From an uncultured Prevotella sp. (lineage in GTDB: Bacteria; Bacteroidota; Bacteroidia; Bacteroidales; Bacteroidaceae), in assembly GCA_900550635.1 (NCBI GenBank), contig URSZ01000121.1, forward strand, positions 1 through 7,229: DNA of 7,229 bases. The letters run 5' to 3'. Made by a program: the position numbers and the translations under genes. The notes beneath the pieces were generated by a model, which was not told the DNA's origin, did no database searches, and was given only the letters and a program-made list of their open reading frames with translations. Below, one piece after another: positions 1 through 6,745 of this stretch; positions within the stretch are counted from its first letter, which is position 1, and each line of letters opens with the position of its first letter.

Positions 1-1
1 G

Positions 2-1216
2 GCGAGCAAAGAACAGTTGTACGGCTTGTACACGGATTTGGCCGGCATGTACAGCGAGCCGTATGCCGGAAAAGATTATAGTAAAGCCATAATCTATGCC
101 CGTAAGGCATTGGCATGTGCCGCAACGGACGACCAGAAGGCGTATGCCTTTAACCATGTAGGGGTTTGCTTTTCGTTTATGGGAATGAGCGACTCGGCTT
201 CGCATTATATGGAAAAAGCCATAGTTTTTTCATTGAAAGACAGTGAGCGCCGCAACTATACCGGGTATGCTTTGAACTATGCCAATATTACGGGCGTCGA
301 TTTCAAAAAAGCGAAGGAGTATTTGTCGGCCGTCATCGATACGAACAGCTTTGGCCGCTTGCTCACCTTGGGTTACCTCTATTTGAATAACGGGCAAATA
401 GACATGGCAAAACGTTGTTGCGACAGAGCCGCCGCTGTGTCCGTAACACGAAGATATTCAATCAATACTTACAACAGTTTCAGAACGCTAAATGCTTGTG
501 TTAAGTATGCCATGAAAGAGAAAGTCTCGCCCGGCGGGAACATAGTATCGATGAACGATTCGGTTATGCAAATCACTTCGATGAACAAGGCACGCAATGA
601 GGAAATGGCCGAAGGCAATTTGCTGCAACAAAAATATATCCAAGACTTGAAAGCAAGGAACAGGCTGTATGCGGCACTCGCGCTCTCGGGCGTGTTCTTG
701 TGTATAATAGTTTTCTTCCTTTACGAGTTGCACAGTAAGAACCGGTATATCCGTTTGAGAAAGGAGTTGGACGGAAGCCGCATAAGCCAAATCCGTGCTT
801 ACGAGGAATCTTCCGGCCTCGGTAACGGAGGCAATAATGCAGGCATAGTGGAATTTTGGCGGCAAAGGGTAGGAATGTGCAAGGAAAACTTTGCCCGAAC
901 AGGCTGGATGAGGAAGTTGCAATCGCTTGAGGCGCAAGGCATGTCGGCAAAGAGTTCTTTTCTCCCGCCTTTGGAAAGGGAACGGTTGAGGAATGCCATG
1001 TTTGAGGAGTTTACCGATTTCATAATCGACGTAAAGTCGGCGGGCGAAGGAGTAAACCTCGACGATATTTCCCTGTGCCTGTTCAACGTTCTCAAAGTAA
1101 ACAACGCCACTATTTCAATGTGCATGGCCGCTTCTGAAAACGCCATACGCACGCGCAAGAGCCGTTTGAAAGAAAAGCTTAGCCCCGATATGTATCAATT
1201 TGTGTTCGGTAAATAA
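2..1216 (+). CDS. TPR-containing transmembrane regulator with C-terminal HTH-like domain (5' truncated)
   Basis: The reading frame is open from the first bases of the window, so the true start is upstream; the TTG at 17 is only an internal codon. The visible 404 residues show, in order: helical TPR-like repeats over about residues 1-170 (for example DYSKAIIYARKAL and SDSASHYMEKAIVF), a helical linker rich in charged residues (about 180-220), one clear membrane segment (about 222-243, LYAALALSGVFLCIIVFFLY), a polar coiled-coil-like stretch, and a C-terminal helical domain ending in AIRTRKSRLKEKL (about 381-393) and DMYQFVFGK. Bacteroidetes TPR regulators commonly have this build, and the RKSRLKEKL segment resembles the recognition-helix end of their LuxR-like HTH. 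Inferred role: a one-component sensor with the TPR part in the periplasm and the DNA-binding part in the cytoplasm. The likely target is the barrel gene 141 bp downstream. No terminator separates the two. DNA binding is inferred, not shown. Confidence 0.75.
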   Translation, partial: ASKEQLYGLYTDLAGMYSEPYAGKDYSKAIIYARKALACAATDDQKAYAFNHVGVCFSFMGMSDSASHYMEKAIVFSLKDSERRNYTGYALNYANITGVDFKKAKEYLSAVIDTNSFGRLLTLGYLYLNNGQIDMAKRCCDRAAAVSVTRRYSINTYNSFRTLNACVKYAMKEKVSPGGNIVSMNDSVMQITSMNKARNEEMAEGNLLQQKYIQDLKARNRLYAALALSGVFLCIIVFFLYELHSKNRYIRLRKELDGSRISQIRAYEESSGLGNGGNNAGIVEFWRQRVGMCKENFARTGWMRKLQSLEAQGMSAKSSFLPPLERERLRNAMFEEFTDFIIDVKSAGEGVNLDDISLCLFNVLKVNNATISMCMAASENAIRTRKSRLKEKLSPDMYQFVFGK

Positions 1217-1249
1217 TCCCGTGTTATACAAATGTTTGCAAGCCTCTTG

Positions 1250-1269
1250 AAACGTTTGTGAAACACGTG
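1250..1269. promoter_or_regulatory. Possible operator: two short palindromes upstream of the barrel gene
   Basis: The gap between regulator and barrel gene contains AAACGTTT (1250-1257) and CACGTG (1264-1269), two perfect palindromes seven bases apart, roughly 60-80 bp upstream of the -7 box. A third small inverted pair, GCATA/TATGC, lies at 1310-1324. Their position suits binding of an activator, which would fit the absence of a good -33 box in the promoter. Short palindromes of this size also arise by chance, so this is only a candidate. Confidence 0.2.
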
Positions 1270-1327
1270 AGTGCGCATTGCAACAAAACCGAAACGCGCC
1301 TGCCTGCCGGCATAGGCCGTATGCGCC

Positions 1328-1359
1328 ATACTTTTGCATTGAACAAAAAATGCAAGTAT
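1328..1359. repeat. Imperfect inverted repeat spanning promoter and start codon
   Basis: ATACTTTTGCATT (1328-1340) pairs with AATGCAAGTAT (1349-1359) over 11 base pairs, with a two-base bulge (TT) in the left arm and an 8-nt spacer. The left arm overlaps the -7 box and the right arm includes the first two bases of the ATG at 1358. If transcription starts at the predicted site (about 1343), the left arm is not in the RNA and the repeat would act as DNA, for example as an operator. If transcripts from farther upstream read through, it could fold and cover the start codon. Confidence 0.4.
1329..1337 (+). promoter_or_regulatory. Bacteroidetes-type -7 promoter box for the barrel gene
   Basis: TACTTTTGC matches the Bacteroides -7 consensus TAnnTTTG exactly. 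The start codon lies 21 bases after the box, which implies a very short leader of roughly 15 nt. At the expected -33 place (about 1306-1309) the sequence is GCCG rather than TTTG, so the promoter looks half-consensus and may need an activator. Confidence 0.55.
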
Positions 1360-3661
1360 GAAAAAATGTATTCTGGTATCGGCGTTGTTGGCAATGCCGC
1401 TTACGGTCAAGGCGCAAATCAGCGGCACAGTATGCGATGAATCGCGAAAACCTGTAGGATTTGCAAACGTTATAGTTTTAGACACCGACATGGCGTTTGT
1501 GTCGGGAGAAATAACCGACGTAAACGGGATGTTCAAGTTCAAAAACAAAATTCCGAAAGCCAAATTCCTGAAACTCTCGGCTGTGGGTTATGAAACAGAC
1601 ACGGTGGCAATAAATCCGGGCGCGGACGGTGACGTCGGAACGTTGACGCTGTTTTCAAAAAACGTTTCTTTAGAAGGAATAACAGTAAAAGGACACCACC
1701 CAACGCAACGCCTGAGCAAAGACGGCATAATCACGCAGGTTAAAGGTTCGGAGCTGGAAACCGTGGGGAACGCCATGGATGTCATGGGGCTGCTGCCGGG
1801 AGTGAGACGGGAGGAAAATGAGGTTACGGTTTTCGGAAAAGGCAATCCCGAGATTTACGTGAACGGTAGAAGGCTGGCCGACAACAACGAGTTGCTGCGT
1901 TTGTCTTCCAAAGAGATAGAAAACGTTGAAGTTATAAACAACCCCGGGTCGAAATACGGTGCGGAAGTAAAGTCGGTAATATTGGTGCGCACCGTAAAAA
2001 AGCAAGGCGACGGTTGGAGCGGGGCGGCGCAAGCCGTAACAAAGGCTGCGCATTCGTGGTCGCCGTCGGGCAACGCTGACTTTAACTACAGGAAAAACGG
2101 AATAGACATATTCGGCTCATTTGCTTTCGATTACTCAAACTTATACCAAAAACAGCGCAACCGCACGTACATGGAAGCCGGGCGGTCTTTTTACCGCTTG
2201 AATTCCGGAATAACAATTCGGCCTACAATGGCAAATTATGTGGCAAACGGGGGCTTTAATTGGCAGATTAATCCGAAACACGTGTTGGGCGCAAGATACG
2301 AATTCAAGGCAACGCCATACAGCCGCTCCAAGTGGACTACCGATGAAAGCGTAGCCAAAGACGGAAGTCCAGTTGATGAAATAAAGTACAAAACCCGCTA
2401 CAAACGGTACAACAGTCCGCTTAACAGTTTGAACATGTATTACATCGGGAAGTTCAACCGTTTTACCTTAACCATGAACAACGATTATTATTCCAACCGA
2501 AACAGAGTAGAACAGGATATAGACGAGAGCAGTTTGGCCGGCGAATCGGCGGTAAACAGCCTTAACAGGATAAAAAGCTCCATGTTCGCTTCGAAAGGAG
2601 TATTGGAATATGCATTCGGTAAAAGCATTGCCGAGTGCGGGTATGAATACACACTAACCGACCGCACGGACAGGTATTTCTATTACGGAGACTTGCTACC
2701 CGACGCGGATGACAACATAAAGGAATGGAGCATTGCCGGATTCGGCAACGTAAGGATTCCGCTGGGGGCGTTGGAGGTGGCCGGCGGCTTGCGTTACGAG
2801 CACACCGTGTCCGACTATTACAAGAGCGGAGAGTTCGTCCCAGGGCAAAGCCGCAAGTACGACCGTCTTTTTCCGAACGTAAGTATTGCAATGCCCGTAA
2901 AGGATGTGAATCTCACAATGTCGTACACCGCCAAAACCGTACACCCGCACTATAGTCAGCTGAGCAGCAACATACAGTACGACGACCGCTTTACCTACGA
3001 GACGGGCAACCCGTTGTTGCAGCCGGAACTGAACCACGATGTTACGTTGGAAGGTATGTATAAATGGATTTACGTTGCGTTGTCATACCAATACGTAAAA
3101 GACGCTATTGTGAACATCGTTGAACCATACGGCGGTGAGAATCCTGTCAATCTTATGACATGTAAGAACTTGGACAATATGTCGCGCTATAGTGCATTGC
3201 TTTCGCTTTCTCCTAAAATATCCCGCTGGTCGCCACGCCTGCAACTGGTTCTCATGGGGCAAGACCTCGAACAACAGGCCTTGGGAAAGCGACGGTTCGA
3301 CAACCCTTTGCTTTTCGTTGATTTTTATAACAGCGTTTCTTTGGGGAAAGGTTTTGTTGCCACGGGCGATGTTATCTGTCACACGTCGGGCGACATGGAT
3401 ATGGTTACGCTCAAACCTTCATGGCAGGTAGACTTCGGCGTTACCAAGACTTGCGGCAACTGGTATTTTCAGCTTAAAGCTACCGATTTGTTCAAAACGG
3501 CACGTAATTCCATGGTCACTTACGGGCGGAGCATGAAACTCGACAAATGGAACTACAGCGATTCGCAGGCCGTGCGCCTAACCGTGCGCTATGCTTTTAA
3601 CATAACTGAAAGCAAATACAAAGGAAGCGGGGCAGGCCAGAGCGAAAAAGAACGGCTGTAG
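1358..3661 (+). CDS. Outer-membrane beta-barrel protein with carboxypeptidase-regulatory-like domain (TonB-receptor-like)
   Basis: This 767-residue protein begins with a signal peptide (residues 1-19, cleavage VKA|Q). Residues about 20-100 form a CarboxypepD_reg-like beta-sandwich (ISGTVCDESRKPVGFANV, ITDVNGMFKF, SAVGYETD). Residues about 105-215 look like a TonB-receptor plug (GLLPGVR, GNPEIYVNGRRL, IENVEVINNPGSKYGAE). The rest is a long run of alternating aromatic/polar strands typical of an outer-membrane barrel. The C-terminal KYKGSGAGQSEKERL (753-767) is characteristic of the Bacteroidetes outer-membrane beta-barrel family often annotated as PF14905 or 'TonB-dependent receptor'. Length is normal for that family and the frame is intact. 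It is not a classical SusC: the length is shorter, no SusD-like partner follows, and no TonB box was recognised. Substrate is unknown. ATG at 1358 is chosen because it precedes the signal peptide directly and follows the promoter box. The regulator upstream is a plausible controller. Confidence 0.85.
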   Translation: MKKCILVSALLAMPLTVKAQISGTVCDESRKPVGFANVIVLDTDMAFVSGEITDVNGMFKFKNKIPKAKFLKLSAVGYETDTVAINPGADGDVGTLTLFSKNVSLEGITVKGHHPTQRLSKDGIITQVKGSELETVGNAMDVMGLLPGVRREENEVTVFGKGNPEIYVNGRRLADNNELLRLSSKEIENVEVINNPGSKYGAEVKSVILVRTVKKQGDGWSGAAQAVTKAAHSWSPSGNADFNYRKNGIDIFGSFAFDYSNLYQKQRNRTYMEAGRSFYRLNSGITIRPTMANYVANGGFNWQINPKHVLGARYEFKATPYSRSKWTTDESVAKDGSPVDEIKYKTRYKRYNSPLNSLNMYYIGKFNRFTLTMNNDYYSNRNRVEQDIDESSLAGESAVNSLNRIKSSMFASKGVLEYAFGKSIAECGYEYTLTDRTDRYFYYGDLLPDADDNIKEWSIAGFGNVRIPLGALEVAGGLRYEHTVSDYYKSGEFVPGQSRKYDRLFPNVSIAMPVKDVNLTMSYTAKTVHPHYSQLSSNIQYDDRFTYETGNPLLQPELNHDVTLEGMYKWIYVALSYQYVKDAIVNIVEPYGGENPVNLMTCKNLDNMSRYSALLSLSPKISRWSPRLQLVLMGQDLEQQALGKRRFDNPLLFVDFYNSVSLGKGFVATGDVICHTSGDMDMVTLKPSWQVDFGVTKTCGNWYFQLKATDLFKTARNSMVTYGRSMKLDKWNYSDSQAVRLTVRYAFNITESKYKGSGAGQSEKERL

Positions 3662-3753
3662 GAAAGCCGGAAGCCCGGAACAAAGCAAACCGTTCGCACG
3701 TGGGTAAATCGCCGGGCCGCCAGTGAGTGAATGGATAAATATTCGCACGCAGA

Positions 3754-3864
3754 AAAAACAAGGTCGGACTTTTTTGAAAATTCAAGGCACAAATTTCGAA
3801 ATATGTCCGACCTATTTCAAAATATCTCAGACATATTTTTTGCTCAAAAAGAGACCTTGTTTTT
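3754..3864. repeat. Nested inverted/direct repeat cluster, probable bidirectional terminator or dispersed repeat
   Basis: Several repeats overlap here. The outermost pair is AAAAACAAGGTC (3754-3765) with GACCTTGTTTTT (3853-3864), perfect over 12 bp; an A-run at the left edge and a T-run at the right edge would suit intrinsic termination from both sides. Inside, 3761-3782 pairs with 3792-3813 at 18 of 22 positions around a 9-nt loop, including perfect AGGTCGGAC/GTCCGACCT. AAATATGTC (3799-3807) also pairs with GACATATTT (3830-3838), and ATTTCGAAAT (3793-3802) is its own palindrome. The right side is a tandem pair with period 21: 3793-3811 and 3814-3832 match at 16 of 19 positions. It follows the barrel gene stop by about 90 bp and sits between convergent genes. 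Whether it is a terminator, a degraded miniature element or a protein-binding array cannot be decided from one copy. Confidence 0.6.
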
Positions 3865-4219
3865 CAGGTAGTTACACAGGCCCGTTTTTTGCCTTGATTT
3901 GAATAAAAACCGGTTGTGCTGTGTATTGTTATGCAGTGCGAAAATATGACCGGCAGACTTGGGGATATAGTTGTGTAATGCAGAGCAGAAGTTGTGGCTT
4001 GTATGGCAAAATAATTGATTAACAGGTAAAAGGACGCGATACACAGGATTAATATTGCGGTTTGCGAGGCAAAAGTTATGGTTTGCCCGAAAAAAAGCGA
4101 GGGAAACGTGATAAAAGTCTTGATTTATATTATAAAAGCTACGGCATACATGGCAAAACGTGCAGCATTTTAGGGAAAAGAAAGCGTGTCGTTACAAAAT
4201 AACCTCGCTTATAAGGGTA
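3865..4219. other. Gene-free AT-rich stretch between convergent genes
   Basis: I see no supported gene, tRNA, promoter or strong hairpin here. Small inverted pairs exist (GGCAAA 4068-4073 with TTTGCC 4082-4087; GTTA/TAAC at 4191-4203; AAGCGAGG 4095-4102 with CCTCGCTT 4203-4210), but none has the stem and T-run of a terminator for the kinase gene that ends at 4220. The only open frame of note, on the minus strand at 3844-4044, has no recognisable features and overlaps the repeat cluster. It may be the 3' region of the kinase transcript running toward the shared repeat. Confidence 0.4.
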
Positions 4220-5401
4220 TTACTGTTTCATCTCAATGCGAAACGTCGTGCCGCGACCTATCTCGGAGTTGAGCACATAGATTTTGCCGTTGTGGTATTC
4301 TTCCACAATCCTTTTGGCCAGCGTCAGTCCCAGCCCCCAGCCGCGGCGTTTTGTCGTGAAACCGGGAGAGAACACCGACTTGAAGTCCTTGTGCGCTATG
4401 CCTTTGCCTGTGTCGCTTACGTCGATGTACACCTTGCCGTTCTCGCACTTAACGTCATAAGTGAGTGTGCCGCTGCCGGCCATGGCGTCGATAGCGTTTT
4501 TCGACAGGTTTTCAATAACCCATTCGAACAACAATGAGTTCATCATTACCGGAATGTTCTGATTGCCGTATTTCTTTACAACTTGTATATGGTTCGACGC
4601 ACGGCGCGCCATGTAATCTGCAACGCGGTTGAGGGTGGAAATCAGGTCCTGCTGTTTTTTTTCCGGCACGGAACCTATTTTCGAGAAGCGTTCGGCAATG
4701 AGCTGCAAGTGCCTCACGTCGTTGTCCATTTCGGGCAGCAACTGGTCGGAGGGGTAGTTTTCTTTAAGGATTTCCATCCAGGCAATGAGCGAAGAAATCG
4801 GAGTGCCCAACTGGTGTGCGGTTTCTTTCGACAGTCCTACCCACACCTTGTTTTGCTCGGCTCTTTTTGAACTGAGAAGGGCGAAAATGGCAACCACCAC
4901 GAATATAAGCACTATGCCGAGCTGTATGAGCGGGTAAACGGCCAAGCGCCGGAGCATGAGCGAGGTATCATAGCAAATGTCGAGGTAGTTTACGTCGGTT
5001 TTAACCGAGTCGGCTTCGGTGGCTGCGCTAATGCGCACATAATTGCCCGAAGCCTTCCATCTTTCAGCCTCCTGGCTCATATAGGCAAGCGAGTCGGCCA
5101 GTGTAGGGCCTTTGCTGTCGTAAACGTTACGGTACATCTCAACCTGTCCGGCCGAGTCGAGCACAATAACTGGTATGGTGTTGTTGCCGTTTATCACTTT
5201 CAGCACGAGTCCGAGGTCTGTGGTCTCGTCGGCACGGTTGAGCGAACGCATTGCCTCGGCCCATATTTCCATGCGCTTGTACTCTTCCTGCTCAAGGTCT
5301 CTTATCAGGAAGTGCGACACAACGAGAGAGCATACGGCAATCAACAACGCCGCTATTACCAGCGCAATCTTGAGGTGCTTTATCCTATAAAACCATTGCA
5401 T
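4220..5401 (-). CDS. Membrane sensor histidine kinase (orphan, AHQLGTP-type H-box)
   Basis: This intact 393-residue kinase has two membrane segments (about residues 13-32 and 156-176) enclosing a periplasmic region of about 120 residues with no family I recognise. No HAMP or PAS domain is evident; the second membrane helix leads almost directly to the kinase core. The H-box is SKETAHQLGTPISSL with H196 as the expected phospho-acceptor. The ATPase domain has an N-box ENLSKNAIDAM (N298, N302), G1 DTGKG (330-334), an F-box FSPGF (344-348), G2 GWGLGL (354-359) and G3 GRGTTF (382-387). All catalytic motifs are present. It should autophosphorylate in response to an envelope signal and pass the phosphate to a response regulator, but none is encoded beside it in this window. 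ATG at 5401 gives a short cytoplasmic N-terminus before the first helix. It is divergent from the basic secreted protein gene across 128 bp; no clear TAnnTTTG box was found for it. Confidence 0.9.
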   Translation of the reverse strand: MQWFYRIKHLKIALVIAALLIAVCSLVVSHFLIRDLEQEEYKRMEIWAEAMRSLNRADETTDLGLVLKVINGNNTIPVIVLDSAGQVEMYRNVYDSKGPTLADSLAYMSQEAERWKASGNYVRISAATEADSVKTDVNYLDICYDTSLMLRRLAVYPLIQLGIVLIFVVVAIFALLSSKRAEQNKVWVGLSKETAHQLGTPISSLIAWMEILKENYPSDQLLPEMDNDVRHLQLIAERFSKIGSVPEKKQQDLISTLNRVADYMARRASNHIQVVKKYGNQNIPVMMNSLLFEWVIENLSKNAIDAMAGSGTLTYDVKCENGKVYIDVSDTGKGIAHKDFKSVFSPGFTTKRRGWGLGLTLAKRIVEEYHNGKIYVLNSEIGRGTTFRIEMKQ

Positions 5402-5420
5402 GACCGCTATGCCCGATATA

Positions 5421-5434
5421 ATTGATACATCAAT
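5421..5434. promoter_or_regulatory. Palindrome ATTGAT-N2-ATCAAT in divergent intergenic region
   Basis: This perfect 6-bp inverted repeat with a 2-bp spacer starts 20 bp upstream of the kinase start codon and lies about 95 bp upstream of the divergent gene. A second pair, ACAAT (5447-5451) with ATTGT (5460-5464), lies further in. The form fits a binding site for a dimeric regulator that could control one or both genes. It is a sequence pattern only; no matching known operator is claimed. Confidence 0.3.
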
Positions 5435-5529
5435 CTGAAAACGCGGACAATCATTTTTTATTGTGAAATTAATCTTTTGGGCAAATAAGGAGTCTTAATA
5501 ACAAGGAAACCCGATAAAATGAAACAGCC

Positions 5530-6585
5530 ATGAGAAAAATAGTAATACTGATGTTATCAGTTTTCGCTTTTGCGACAAGCGCAGAAGCATTAAGCTACAA
5601 CGAGGCAAGAAACCGGGCTTGGTATCTTACGGACAAGATGGCGTATGAACTGAATCTCACAGAGGAACAGTATAACAAGGCCTATGAAATAAACCTCGAT
5701 TACTTTATGAGCGTCAATACGCCTATGGATGCCGAAGGTGTTTACTGGCAGTACCGGAATACCGACCTGCGGTATATACTTTTCGACTGGCAATACAATT
5801 TGTTTGCCGCAACAAGTTACTTTTTCCGTCCGCTTTTAAGGGTTAACGGCATTTGGGTGTTGGCGTCTTATAATATTTATGACAGGGATTACTATTATTT
5901 TAGTCGTCCCGTGATATTCAATGTTTATAAAGGTCGCAGTTGGCGTCGCCGCCCGCATGTAAGTCCTTATCGCCACTTCCATATTGTAAAAGGGCATGGA
6001 ATGCGTGACCGTTATCTTGAGGCACGTCACCATACAGGCCCACGTCGCGAAGTTCCCCGCCATGGCGTTCATAAGGGCGGAGGACGTAACTACGAATATG
6101 AGTGGCATAACCCCGGCGGCCGCGGAAACAGCAACTTGTACAAACCCGGAAAAAATAAACCTGGAGATAACAATAATTTGAAGTATACCAATAATATAAA
6201 TGAAATACATTTTGGTAATAGTTCAAGTACAACGACTAACCGTAAATATATTACAAGTGGCAAAAACTATCGCGACAAAGTGGAAAAGCAGGAAAATGGT
6301 GAGAAGCCAAGGTTGTCGGCAGCAGTAACGTCCGCTAAGAGTGACGAATCGCAAAAGGCACAATCTGCGCCGAGGCGTATGAATAGTAGAACGGGAGTGT
6401 TTGGCGGAGGTGCGAATGCCCGCAGCAATCAAAATTCCAAAACGATAAGGAAAAATACTTCTGCGGCAAAGTCTAACGGTAGTATAAGAAGGAATAGCGT
6501 AAGGACAAGGACGAATGCCAATCCCGGCAAATCTGTAAACAGTTCCCGGAACAATAAACAAACGGTACGTTCTTATAACAGATAA
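5530..6585 (+). CDS. Secreted protein with LNLTEEQ motif and basic low-complexity C-terminal half; function unknown
   Basis: This 351-residue protein has a signal peptide (1-20, cleavage AEA|L) and no membrane segment after it. Residues 21-60 are helical and carry LNLTEEQ (41-47), similar to the LTxxQ motif of Spy/CpxP-type periplasmic proteins. Residues about 65-135 are rich in aromatic residues (YWQYRNTDLRYILFDWQYN, DYYYFSRPV). From about 136 to the end the chain is rich in R, K, N, S and G with almost no hydrophobic clusters, so it is probably disordered and strongly basic; a short GVFGGG lies at 289-294. The first part resembles conserved hypothetical proteins of Prevotella-like bacteria as I recall them; I cannot assign a function. 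ATG at 5530 is used because the signal peptide begins there; an ATG at 5519 opens only four codons. The gene has its own terminator downstream and is divergent from the histidine kinase. Confidence 0.8.
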   Translation: MRKIVILMLSVFAFATSAEALSYNEARNRAWYLTDKMAYELNLTEEQYNKAYEINLDYFMSVNTPMDAEGVYWQYRNTDLRYILFDWQYNLFAATSYFFRPLLRVNGIWVLASYNIYDRDYYYFSRPVIFNVYKGRSWRRRPHVSPYRHFHIVKGHGMRDRYLEARHHTGPRREVPRHGVHKGGGRNYEYEWHNPGGRGNSNLYKPGKNKPGDNNNLKYTNNINEIHFGNSSSTTTNRKYITSGKNYRDKVEKQENGEKPRLSAAVTSAKSDESQKAQSAPRRMNSRTGVFGGGANARSNQNSKTIRKNTSAAKSNGSIRRNSVRTRTNANPGKSVNSSRNNKQTVRSYNR

Positions 6586-6611
6586 GTAATACTTCGGATT
6601 GTTTAGAGCAT

Positions 6612-6655
6612 TAAGCCGTGCCAGTCATTTTAGGGCTGGCACGGCTTATGTTTTT
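6612..6655 (+). terminator. Strong rho-independent terminator
   Basis: A perfect 13-bp stem, TAAGCCGTGCCAG (6612-6624) with CTGGCACGGCTTA (6636-6648), encloses an 11-nt loop and is followed two bases later by TTTTT (6651-6655). It lies 27 nt after the stop of the basic secreted protein and separates that gene from the next one, which has its own promoter. Confidence 0.92.
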
Positions 6656-6691
6656 GTCAAAGTGAAGGTTCATAAATATCCTGCTTATATT

Positions 6692-6723
6692 TTTGCTCGC
6701 CGTTAGCCTTTTGTTAACTTTGC
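6692..6723 (+). promoter_or_regulatory. Near-perfect Bacteroides-type promoter (-33 TTTG, -7 TAnnTTTG)
   Basis: TTTG at 6692-6695 is followed after 19 nt by TAACTTTGC at 6715-6723, an exact match to TAnnTTTG. The spacing is what is expected for the primary Bacteroides sigma factor. Transcription would start near 6730, giving a leader of about 15 nt before the ATG at 6746. Confidence 0.75.
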
Positions 6724-6745
6724 ATAGTTTAATGTTTAAAGTGCG

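Noticed and set aside
17..19. TTG as the start codon of the TPR regulator
   Set aside because: The frame is open through the window edge upstream of it and the protein begins in the middle of a TPR-like helix without a signal peptide, so the gene is truncated rather than starting here.
2562..3037. Several open frames on both strands inside the barrel gene
   Set aside because: They overlap a complete, well-supported gene and have Arg/Cys-rich translations typical of shadow frames.
3673..3717. GCCCGG/CCGGGC inverted pair just after the barrel gene as its terminator
   Set aside because: Only six base pairs with a 33-nt loop and no T-run; the cluster at 3754-3864 is a better candidate.
3844..4044. 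Minus-strand 66-codon open frame after the repeat cluster
   Set aside because: No signal peptide, no recognisable domain, unusual composition, no promoter, and its end overlaps the repeat cluster.
4095..4210. AAGCGAGG/CCTCGCTT pair as a kinase terminator
   Set aside because: Eight base pairs separated by 100 nt, with no T-run on the minus-strand side in the right place.
3865..4219. Hidden tRNA or structured RNA in the large gap
   Set aside because: No cloverleaf arms, CCA end or long stem could be found by eye.
4160..4537. Plus-strand open frame of 125 codons over the end of the kinase gene
   Set aside because: It is antisense to the conserved ATPase domain of an intact kinase and its translation has no recognisable features.
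5519..5533. Four-codon open frame (MKQP) whose stop overlaps the start of the basic secreted protein gene
   Set aside because: A similar five-codon frame (6732-6749) precedes the last gene, which made a translational-coupling signal tempting, but both are too short to judge, and the second begins almost at the predicted transcription start.
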